A DNA stretch of 64,000 nucleotides. Source: Coriobacteriia bacterium. Lineage in GTDB: Bacteria; Actinomycetota; Coriobacteriia; Coriobacteriales; Eggerthellaceae. Below, piece by piece: positions 45,534 to 52,885 of the stretch; the first letter of the stretch is position 1, and every line of letters begins with the position of its first letter. The stretch lies in assembly GCA_030523425.1 (NCBI GenBank), contig JAUNIP010000001.1:35292-99291 (forward strand), given 5' to 3'. The position numbers and the translations under genes were made by a program. The notes below the pieces were generated by a model. It ran no database searches, was not told the DNA's origin, and saw nothing but the letters and a program-made list of their open reading frames with translations.

Positions 45534-45573
45534 AGCCCCCACTGCCCTTTCGAGCAGCGGGGGTCTTTCTTCA
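45534..45573. terminator. Hairpin between the MFS importer and the SlyD-like gene
   Basis: AAAGCCCCCACTGC pairs with GCAGCGGGGGTCTTT around a CCTTTCGA loop. The flanking T runs are short, so termination strength is uncertain. Both neighbouring genes are on the minus strand. Confidence 0.55.
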
Positions 45574-45615
45574 CGCGTAGCAGGCTTGTCTAGTAACCTT
45601 GCGCGTTAGGCAGTT

Positions 45616-47328
45616 CTACTTGTTGCCACCGAAGTTCTGCTTCGCAGCGGCAGGGCCGGCGAAGATGAAGAAGAACACGAAGGGCAGCAGCAGACCCGTT
45701 GCCATAAGCGGCAAAGCGACGGGCCGCTTGGACCAACCCTGAACAACCAGCGGGCACACGATGCACAGCACGGCCAAGAAGGCAGCGATGCACATCATGA
45801 CGATGAACGGCACCATGCCGGTGTCGGATGCGTCTTCCAACGTGGATTCGGCAGCCAACTGGTCCATCGTCTTGCCGCCCGTTTCGTGCACGAACAGGAT
45901 GGAGCACACGAAGGCCAAAGCGAACGGGATGCACAGAACCAGCACGACCATGGACCAGTTCGTGCCAGTTTCACCCTGGAAGAAGGCCATGGAAGCGATA
46001 GCGCCCAGCACGATGGAAGAAGCGGAGCCACCGAAGCGAGCGAACGCCTGGCACCAAGCGGTACCGGTGTTGCGCATGGCGGTGGGATAAGATTCAGGCA
46101 TCAGAGGCTGAACAGCGGTAATGGCATAGTTCAGAGCGAAGCCGAACAGCAGCATCAGAACCATGCACAAGACCATGGCGTTAGCCTGCACGAAGATGGA
46201 GCACAGCACGATGGCCACGATGCACAAGATCCAAGAGAGGCAAAGGTTCTTCTTACGGCCGATGCGGTCAGACACAAAACCTACGGTCACGTTGGAAAGA
46301 ATGGCCGCGAAGTTGTTCATGGTCTGCAGGTTCACGGAGTCAGCAGCGGAGTAGCCCACGCCCTGGAACCAAGTGGGAATCCAGGCGTTCATGCCGTACA
46401 CGCAGAACTGGCCCACGAAGTAGGTGGTCCAAATGGCGGCGGTGGCCACGATGTACTTCTTGGAGAACAAAACGTTCACAGAAGACTTGGCGGGCTTAGG
46501 CGGAACAATCATCATGTTGGGATCGAATTCCATGTCGCCAGCGCCAGTCTGCGTAGCCAAGCGATGCAGTTCGGCTGCAGCCTTGTCCTTCTGGCCGTTG
46601 TTGGCATACCAGTGCGGAGTTTCATGCATCAGGAAGATCAACAAAATTCCGTAGATAACGGGCAGAGCGCCAATCAGGTAGCACAGACGCCAGTTCTCCA
46701 CGAATTCCTTGCCAGAAGCGATGGTGATGGAAGCACCGGTGAAGTCACCCAAGATGGAATCGGGAGCGGTGCAAATGGGGTTGGAAACCAAGCCAGCCAC
46801 CACCCAACCAGCAACCATGAAGGCCATGCCGAAGGTGACGAACACACCACGATGCTTAGACGGAATGATTTCCGAGAAGCAGGTGGTCACAACGGGGATG
46901 CAGGAACCAACACCGAAGCCAGCGATCAGACGGAACGCAGCGAAGAACGGAATGTTCTGGGAGAATGCCTGAGGCAGGGTGAAAACACCATAGAACAGGC
47001 AGGCGATGATCAGCATCTTCTTACGGCCAATCTTGTCGGACATAATGCCGCCCACAGCACCGCCAAGCACCATGCCCAGCAGGCCCCACGTGGTCAGAGA
47101 ACCGATGGCAGCGGAGTCGGTAACTGCCTTGCCGTCGACCCAGCTGATCAGACCGAAGGAAGCAGCCAGATACGTGTTGGTGGAGTTAACGATCATGAAG
47201 TCATAACCGTCAAAGATGTTAGCCAAACCCAGCAGAACAAACATCAGCCAGGTGTGGCCGTTGATGCCGAAGGAGTCAATAGCTTCAGAAACTGTGTACT
47301 CCTTGCCATCAGCATACAATGCACTCAT
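45616..47328 (-). CDS. MFS importer, aromatic acid:H+ symporter (AAHS)-like
   Basis: A 570-aa membrane protein. Twelve helices belong to the MFS core. Motif A appears as SDKIGRKKML (helices 2-3) and SDRIGRKKNL (helices 8-9). The first helix reads GLANIFDGYDFMIVNST; the Asp in this position is typical of AAHS-type carriers of benzoate-like acids. Two additional C-terminal helices (about 500-560) are unusual. ATG at 47328 follows AAAGGAGG. Codon use looks optimised (GGT, CGT, GCT) as in the Mo-enzyme operon, so it may import the substrate of that enzyme. This link is inference. Confidence 0.85.
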   Translation of the reverse strand: MSALYADGKEYTVSEAIDSFGINGHTWLMFVLLGLANIFDGYDFMIVNSTNTYLAASFGLISWVDGKAVTDSAAIGSLTTWGLLGMVLGGAVGGIMSDKIGRKKMLIIACLFYGVFTLPQAFSQNIPFFAAFRLIAGFGVGSCIPVVTTCFSEIIPSKHRGVFVTFGMAFMVAGWVVAGLVSNPICTAPDSILGDFTGASITIASGKEFVENWRLCYLIGALPVIYGILLIFLMHETPHWYANNGQKDKAAAELHRLATQTGAGDMEFDPNMMIVPPKPAKSSVNVLFSKKYIVATAAIWTTYFVGQFCVYGMNAWIPTWFQGVGYSAADSVNLQTMNNFAAILSNVTVGFVSDRIGRKKNLCLSWILCIVAIVLCSIFVQANAMVLCMVLMLLFGFALNYAITAVQPLMPESYPTAMRNTGTAWCQAFARFGGSASSIVLGAIASMAFFQGETGTNWSMVVLVLCIPFALAFVCSILFVHETGGKTMDQLAAESTLEDASDTGMVPFIVMMCIAAFLAVLCIVCPLVVQGWSKRPVALPLMATGLLLPFVFFFIFAGPAAAKQNFGGNK

Positions 47329-47435
47329 ATTTCCCTCCTTTGAGTGTAGAGTCATTGCCTTACAGCAATTACGTCAAGTCCCCTAACGCTGTGCGGTTTT
47401 CAAATGCCTTTGGGGTTCCCCAACCCCGCCGGCTT

Positions 47436-47633
47436 CTAGTTTTCGCCCTCGCGCTTAGCTGTCAGCTCGTCCCTTCTGAGCTGGCAAATAAGCACGGGTT
47501 TGCCATCCAGCAAACGGTACATGCGATAACCGCAGTTTCCGTAACCGCTACAGGCGCGACATTTCAGATCTTGGACAGTGAAACCGCCTAAATCTTCTGG
47601 GGTCAATTCCCCTAAAGCTTCCAACTTAGGCAT
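47436..47633 (-). CDS. Small cysteine-containing protein of unknown function
   Basis: A 65-aa protein with CRACSGYGNCGYR and a fourth Cys 14 residues later (LICQLR). The four cysteines could bind zinc or an Fe-S cluster. GGAAG precedes the ATG. It lies 107 bp upstream of the MFS importer on the same strand and may be co-transcribed. Not recognised. Confidence 0.6.
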   Translation of the reverse strand: MPKLEALGELTPEDLGGFTVQDLKCRACSGYGNCGYRMYRLLDGKPVLICQLRRDELTAKREGEN

Positions 47634-48326
47634 GGCCTATCTTCCAACCCTCTCTCGCTCCCGCGGTCGGTACCTGCGCTCCTCACACGCATCGTAAGCT
47701 TTCCTTGCCGTGCACCTAACTTTTAGCCCGTACCCCCCGCCTCCGCAGGATAAGACCCACAGAGCGCGCTTAGACACGGCCGTAGCCAAAGCCAGCCTGC
47801 CCGGCAAAGCAGCGAAAACGCCGCAAAGCCTTAAAAGACCGAACGCGCAATTCCAAGGCTCTTGCAAACCTTGAAACCGTTGGCTTCTTGCGAAGCCGGT
47901 TGTGACGATTCGGCGCTTGCACGCCTTCACGTCTCCAATAAGACTGCAGCCACTCTTCGGAAGGCAAGCTTGCGCTTGCTTCCCGCAGCATAGCTGCCGG
48001 TTTGCGCTCGTTAGCGCCTTCGCTCTGGTCGAAAGTGCCAACTTGCACGGTAGAAACCTGTTCCAGCTCCTGTTAAAAGTGCCTTTAACAGCGAAGGCAG
48101 AACTCAGCGATCCAGATCCAGACAAAGCCCCAAGGGGCCATCCTTCACGCATCAGCTCCACCGACTACCGCACAAGTAATCACTAGAGCGATTTCCGAGT
48201 ACTAATATAACGTAGATGAAGAAATTATGCACTACAGATAAGCAGCAAATTTCCAAATTTTGTCCGCTACTTGCTCAATTTTTCTCAACCTGCAAAATCT
48301 TGGGGCCTCCTTGGTCCGCTTTCCCT
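47634..48326. other. About 690 bp without a convincing gene
   Basis: Open frames exist on the minus strand (one of 92 codons at 48048-47770, very Arg-rich), but none has a good ribosome site or a recognisable fold. The right end (48160-48326) is AT-rich. Short inverted repeats are seen, such as CTTGCGAAGCCGGTT and GTTAAAAGTGCCTTTAAC near 48070. A non-coding RNA or a decayed gene is possible. No tmRNA, RNase P RNA or 4.5S RNA core was recognised. Confidence 0.4.
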
Positions 48327-48332
48327 TATAAT
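48327..48332 (+). promoter_or_regulatory. -10 box of the 111-aa membrane protein gene
   Basis: Consensus TATAAT, 31 bp before the ATG at 48364, with AAGGGGA as ribosome site. Confidence 0.6.
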
Positions 48333-48363
48333 TAAAAGTTACGAATTGAACGAAGGGGACGGG

Positions 48364-48699
48364 ATGGCAAAGCAAAAAGCCCGGGCGAAGAGGGCCAGCG
48401 CAAAGCATGTTCACGCTGCGGCCCTTATTAAGCGCCAGCAGCAACAGCAATTGGTCAAGCTTATTCTGTGCGTCATAGGCGGCGTTGCGCTGTGGGCTGT
48501 GTACACGTTCGTCATTCATGATTTGATGCCCAACGGCACATGGGACAGCTTGGGCGTGTTTGCCATCTGCTTTGTACTGGTGGTGTTTATTGGCCTGGTA
48601 GGCAACAAGTATGCTTCGCTGAGCAGCGAATACCGCAAAGCCAAAAACGAATGGGGCGTCACCGACGAAGAAGTGAAAGCCCACATGGCCAAGATGTAG
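48364..48699 (+). CDS. Small membrane protein of unknown function
   Basis: A 111-aa protein with a basic N-terminus (MAKQKARAKRASAK) and two membrane helices (about 32-55, LILCVIGGVALWAVYTFVI; about 66-84, VFAICFVLVVFIGLVG), followed by a charged cytoplasmic tail. The basic start suggests the N-in, C-in orientation. Not recognised. It has its own promoter and terminator. Confidence 0.75.
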   Translation: MAKQKARAKRASAKHVHAAALIKRQQQQQLVKLILCVIGGVALWAVYTFVIHDLMPNGTWDSLGVFAICFVLVVFIGLVGNKYASLSSEYRKAKNEWGVTDEEVKAHMAKM

Positions 48700-48720
48700 C
48701 GCACCCCGTGCGTGAACGAC

Positions 48721-48752
48721 GAAGGCCCGCAGATGCGGGCCTTCGCGTTTTT
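48721..48752 (+). terminator. Rho-independent terminator between the membrane protein gene and tig
   Basis: GAAGGCCCGC-AGAT-GCGGGCCTTC followed by GCGTTTTT: a perfect 10-bp stem 20 bp after the stop. It lies between convergent genes. Confidence 0.88.
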
Positions 48753-48771
48753 GCGGGTATGCGCAAGGCGC

Positions 48772-50076
48772 CTAGTCTTCCACCACCGTTACTTCGGCGG
48801 TGTCTACCAGCCAACTGCTGGCCTTGGCGCGTGCCACGGTTTCGCGCAGGTTGGATTCGTGGTGGGCTTCTTTCCACGACTTCAACATGTCTTCCACGTC
48901 ATCGGTGCCGCTGAAGTAGGCTTCCAAGTCGGCCTGGGTTACTTCTTCGCAGTTGTGGCGATAGATGGCATCTAGCGTTAAGTCGCGCGTGGCGCGATAG
49001 ATGGCCTGGTCAGCTATGTCTTTCTGGAACTTTTCGCCATCCACGCCGTTGTTCAGTAGGAAGTCCTGCAAGTTGGAGCCGTCCTTTTGCAGACGGTCCA
49101 TGAATTCATTCTGGACGCGGCCGCGCACGAAGGTCATGTAGTATCCGGGGATGTCTTCGGCCAGGCGCTGGGAAGCAGCCACCAGCGCACGGTCTTCCAT
49201 GACGCGCGGCAGCTGTTCGCGCTTGTCCTTATTGATGTTGATGCGCACCATCTTGTACAAATCCGCCACGTCTACTGCACCGCTTTTGATGGCCAGGTCG
49301 TCGTCAAGCGGCGGCAAAATCTTCTTGCGCACGTCAAGCACTTCTGCATTGGCGGTCACGGGGCCGCTGCCCAAATGAGAATAGCCCTCTTCGGCGGAAG
49401 CATCGAAGGTGAACGTGTGCTGTTCGCCGGCCTTGCAGCCCAACAGCGCGGCGGTGAATTCCTGGGGCATGGTAGAAGCGCCCAATTCGATCATGCGCTT
49501 CACGTCGTTAAAGCCGCGCACGGGAATGCCGTTTTCGGTTTCCAGCGTAAGCTGCACGTTCACGAAGTCGCCCCTTTCGGCCGCGTAGTCGGCTTCGGCC
49601 ACTTCCAAGGTGTAATAGTATTCGCGCAGGTTTTGGATTTGGCGTTCCACTTCGGCGTCGGTGGCTTTGTCAGGCGGCATTTCAATGGTAACCGGGTCAT
49701 AGCTGGTAAGCTCAAGTTCGGGCTTCACCACGCCGGAAACGGTGAACTGGAAGGGTTTGCCGTCTTCGGGCTGCACTTCCACGTTAAATTCGGGCTCGGA
49801 AAGATAGATGACTCCTTCGTTGTCAACAACTTCGAAGCCCTTTTCGTTGATCAGCTTTTCCGCCACGCCGCCCATGGCCTTGGCATGGCCGCCCACGCTG
49901 TTCTCCAGCACTTCGCGAGGGGCCTTGCCCTTGCGGAAGCCCTCATGTTCGCGCTGGTTAAGTTCCTTCAAAAACGCCTTGATGGTTTTGTCCACTTCTT
50001 GGGCAGAAGCTTCAATGGTCAACACCAGCTCCTGCGCGTCTTCGTCGGTTTCGCGAATCTTGTCGATGACTTTCAA
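48772..50076 (-). CDS. tig: Trigger factor
   Basis: Ribosome-bound folding factor. The 434-aa protein has the N-terminal ribosome-docking signature GFRKGKAPREV (about residue 46), a central FKBP-like domain (about 150-250, RGDFVNVQLTLE to GSGPVTANAEVLDV) and a helical C-terminal cradle. The FKBP domain is divergent, so isomerase activity is uncertain. ATTCCTCC on the plus strand gives an AGGAGGAAT ribosome site before the ATG. It is not followed by clpP-clpX as in many genomes. Confidence 0.9.
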   Translation of the reverse strand: MKVIDKIRETDEDAQELVLTIEASAQEVDKTIKAFLKELNQREHEGFRKGKAPREVLENSVGGHAKAMGGVAEKLINEKGFEVVDNEGVIYLSEPEFNVEVQPEDGKPFQFTVSGVVKPELELTSYDPVTIEMPPDKATDAEVERQIQNLREYYYTLEVAEADYAAERGDFVNVQLTLETENGIPVRGFNDVKRMIELGASTMPQEFTAALLGCKAGEQHTFTFDASAEEGYSHLGSGPVTANAEVLDVRKKILPPLDDDLAIKSGAVDVADLYKMVRININKDKREQLPRVMEDRALVAASQRLAEDIPGYYMTFVRGRVQNEFMDRLQKDGSNLQDFLLNNGVDGEKFQKDIADQAIYRATRDLTLDAIYRHNCEEVTQADLEAYFSGTDDVEDMLKSWKEAHHESNLRETVARAKASSWLVDTAEVTVVED

Positions 50077-51405
50077 GATTCCTCCTTTTGGTTACGTTCT
50101 CCCCTTGCGCACACTAAAAAAGCAGTTCCGCAAATTGTACCGCTTTATTCCACGCAAGGACAGAAGACGGCGCTATCTGGTTGGAAGATAAAGAGCGGGG
50201 GCATAAGGCACGCGCGCATGACATTCCAAGCAAGCGGCGCCACGGCAGGCGGACGCGGAAAGGCCCCGTCCTGCGAAAATTGCGCGAAGGCAGTTGGCAG
50301 CGCCGTCGAGGAATCTGCTCCGAGGCACGGACCGCTCCCATTGGATGAACGAGCGAGGCATGCGTTTGTGTCACCTCGACCGGAGCCGCGAAGCGGCGGA
50401 GTGGAGAGGTCTACTCCGAAGAGTGGACCACTCCCGTTAGGCAAGCGCACGAAACGCAATAGGCGCGCTAATCTGGGAGTTAAGGGCAAAGAAAAGAAGG
50501 CATGCTGCCTTGGGGCACAGACCCTCGCCTTCGGCGACGCACGGAGTGGCGGATCCGAGAGCCCGGGGTGGGTGGCAGCAATTGCCGAAAGTTTGAACGC
50601 AAGAAGGCCCCGGGCTACGGGCTGGCTGCATTGCCAGGCGGCAAGCTAGCCGTGGCGGCTGTGGCATGCACCCGCTTTCGTTCAGGAACGGAGAACGGAG
50701 CGGAATTGTCGGCTTTGGAAGCTTTTGCAGCATCAGCTTTCGTTCTGGAACGGAGAAAAGGGGCTTCCTGCTTTGCCGATCAGGAAGCCCTGCGGTGGCG
50801 GAATGTGTCTAATCACGCCGACCTGGCGTTTCCCTCGCGAAGCCGGCGGGAAGCCCCTGCCGGCGGCCCCGCAGCCGCTGTCGTCCCACACCCACAGGCC
50901 GCCTTCGCGGGCTTTCTCCGTTCCCGAACGGAGCCCCCGGCCAGAAAGCGGCACCAACCCCCCGCGCAGGACGCCTTTCTCCGTTCCTGGACGAAACGAT
51001 TGCCCAAGGGGCATCAAGGGATGCAGGAACGCTGGCTGCGTTGCCTTGCCCTGCCACCACCCCGTCTCGCCCCGGGTTAGCGGCTCTGCTTTTCGTCATA
51101 CAAATCGCCGACGCGAAATTTGCAGGGAAGGTTTTGCATGACGAAGGCCAATGCCACCTGGCGGCACCCGGCCCGATTCCGCCCACGTCGCCGCAGGCGA
51201 GAGTCCAGGCCCCAAGGCAGCACGCCTTCTTTCTTTGCCTAATAACCCCAGCGTGACGCCCGCATCGCGTTTCGTGCGTGAGCCCAAAGGGGGCGGCCCA
51301 CACTCCGAAGTAGATTTCTCCACTCCGCGGTCTTATTGCCGCTCCCGGCCGAAACGACATGCACGCATGCCCTGTCGCGCCTCTGGTCGAAGCGACACGT
51401 GGCAC
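50077..51405. repeat. 1.3-kb repeat-rich intergenic island
   Basis: No credible gene. Four copies of a short palindromic element, consensus TTTCGTTCnGGAACGGAGAA, lie at 50675-50694 and 50737-50757 (plus) and 50912-50933 and 50974-50998 (minus). A diverged inverted repeat of about 75 bp pairs 50470-50545 with 51180-51255 (both contain TGCCTTGGGGC). Copies of the dispersed repeat are at 50300-50345 and 50355-50440 (minus strand, tandem) and at 51285-51400 (plus). Long open frames in the island have Arg/Pro-rich products typical of non-coding GC-rich DNA. It separates tig from the 148-aa gene. Confidence 0.7.
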
Positions 51406-51434
51406 AAAAAAACCGGCCTCCGAAGAGGCCGGTT
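51406..51434 (-). terminator. Rho-independent terminator after the 148-aa gene
   Basis: On the minus strand AACCGGCCTC-TTCG-GAGGCCGGTT is followed by TTTTTT: a 10-bp perfect stem with a tetraloop, 19 bp after the stop. Confidence 0.92.
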
Positions 51435-51452
51435 ACGCAGGGTAACGCTTAA

Positions 51453-51899
51453 TTACATGATGGACTTGGCAGCAGCGCAAATGCCTTCGGTCATAACCGT
51501 GGAGGGCTGCTTGGCGTCGAACAGACCGCGGCCAGCAGCGACAACCTTGTCGATGGCAGCCTTCAGTTCGGCGTTTTCGGGAGCCAGGGCCACGATGGAG
51601 CGAGCGCGAGCTTCCAGAACAACAATCAGACTACCGGTGTCTGCAGAAGCTGCGGCGCTCTGACCAGTTGCACGGTTGGGGCCCACAGAGCCCAAGTACC
51701 AGTCATAACGAGCCCACATGCCCAGTGCATAAGCACCAGCCTTCGGGATGTCCTCTTCGGCCACGGCACCAGCAGCGATGGCGTCGCATACCATAGTGCT
51801 GGAAGTGCAGTTGTATACCTCACCAGTGTTCTGGTCGGTAATCTGCACGTACCCGCCCGACTCTTCGGTGTCCGGGGTAAAGATAACTTTATTAGACAT
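51453..51899 (-). CDS. Orphan protein of unknown function with highly-expressed codon use
   Basis: A 148-aa soluble protein: an N-terminal beta-rich part (SNKVIFTPDTEESGGYVQIT) followed by helices rich in Ala (ENAELKAAIDKVVAAGRGLF). Not recognised. ATG at 51899 follows AGAAGGAAGG. Codons such as GTT, GCT and GGT look enriched, as in the Mo-enzyme operon and the MFS importer, which suggests an abundant protein. It is divergent from the nitrilase gene. It ends in a strong terminator and appears monocistronic. Confidence 0.7.
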   Translation of the reverse strand: MSNKVIFTPDTEESGGYVQITDQNTGEVYNCTSSTMVCDAIAAGAVAEEDIPKAGAYALGMWARYDWYLGSVGPNRATGQSAAASADTGSLIVVLEARARSIVALAPENAELKAAIDKVVAAGRGLFDAKQPSTVMTEGICAAAKSIM

Positions 51900-52069
51900 A
51901 TCGATATTCCTTCCTTCCTTCTGGTCTCTCCTTTTCCGCACCAGATGGGACAATCGTAGCACACATTTTTCTTTTTCGGGATAATGATTGTGATTAATAT
52001 CTTTCCTACATTCAAAAGGATTTATATTATTTTGAGAATAGTTAGCTGAATAATTGGAGGGAATTGCGT

Positions 52070-52864
52070 ATGGCGTTCAGAATAGGCTTAGGTCAGAGCT
52101 GTCACCCAGCAGACGGAAACGCGGTAGAAGTGGTCGAATTGTTCATGCAACAAGCAAAGCAACAATCTGTTGATTTATTGGTGTTCCCCGAAAGTTTGAT
52201 GACACGCTACGAAAAAGAACTGCAGTCCTTCTTGGCGGAAGCCGAGCCGTTAGACGGGCCGTTTTGCCAAGCGGTTGACGCCTTGGCGAAGCGCTACGGC
52301 CTGTGGGTGGTCTACACCGTCAACGAAGCGGGGCCCGACCCCGCGCATCCCTACAACACCGTGGTTATCACCGGGGCTGACGGCATACAGCGCGGCTGCT
52401 ACCGCAAGACGCACCTGTTCGACACCGACTACACGCACGAATCGGACCGCATGACGGCTGGCGACGCGCTGTTCCAACCCGTAGACACCCCCTTTGGGCG
52501 CATAGGGCTGGGCATTTGCTACGACCTGCGCTTCCCCGAAGTGGCACGCTTCGCCGCACTGCACGGCGCGCAGCTGATGATCTTTCCCGCCGCGTGGGTG
52601 GATGGGCCGCTGAAAGCCCAGCACTGGAAGACACTTCTGGCAGCGCGGGCCATCGAGAACGAGATGTTCGTGGCGGGCCTTTCGCGGCCGGACGCCAACT
52701 GCATTGGGCAAAGCCAAGTGGTAGGCCCCACCGGCGAAGTGCTTGCCGAAGGCGGCCGCGGCGAAGAGCTGGTGGTGGCAGACATCGACCTGGGACAGAT
52801 TGCCCCCGTACGCGTTGCCATGCCCCTGCTGCAGCACCGGCGGCCCGAATTGTACGCACAGTAG
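52070..52864 (+). CDS. Carbon-nitrogen hydrolase (nitrilase/omega-amidase superfamily)
   Basis: A 264-aa hydrolase with the full catalytic triad E41 (VFPESL), K113 (YRKTHLFD) and C150 (GICYDLRFPE). The HLFD and later segments are closest in style to the Nit/omega-amidase branch, which hydrolyses amides of dicarboxylic acids or damaged metabolites such as deaminated glutathione. It is probably an amidase rather than a true nitrilase. ATG at 52070 lies 9 bases after GGAGG; a TTG 6 bases earlier is too close. It converges on the PurF-like gene. Confidence 0.87.
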   Translation: MAFRIGLGQSCHPADGNAVEVVELFMQQAKQQSVDLLVFPESLMTRYEKELQSFLAEAEPLDGPFCQAVDALAKRYGLWVVYTVNEAGPDPAHPYNTVVITGADGIQRGCYRKTHLFDTDYTHESDRMTAGDALFQPVDTPFGRIGLGICYDLRFPEVARFAALHGAQLMIFPAAWVDGPLKAQHWKTLLAARAIENEMFVAGLSRPDANCIGQSQVVGPTGEVLAEGGRGEELVVADIDLGQIAPVRVAMPLLQHRRPELYAQ

Positions 52865-52885
52865 GCAAACGGGGCGCGCCTGCGG

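Noticed and set aside
47637..48161. A 174-codon minus-strand frame upstream of the small Cys protein
   Set aside because: Biased Cys/Arg/Gly composition, no ribosome site and no recognisable fold. Kept only as an unexplained region.
50675..50998. CRISPR array made of the four short palindromic motifs
   Set aside because: Copies are in both orientations, spacing is irregular (about 40 to 175 bp) and no cas genes are near.
50502..51080. A 192-codon frame in the repeat island
   Set aside because: Its product is Arg/Pro/Ala-rich and runs through the palindromic repeats. No ribosome site or family signal was found.
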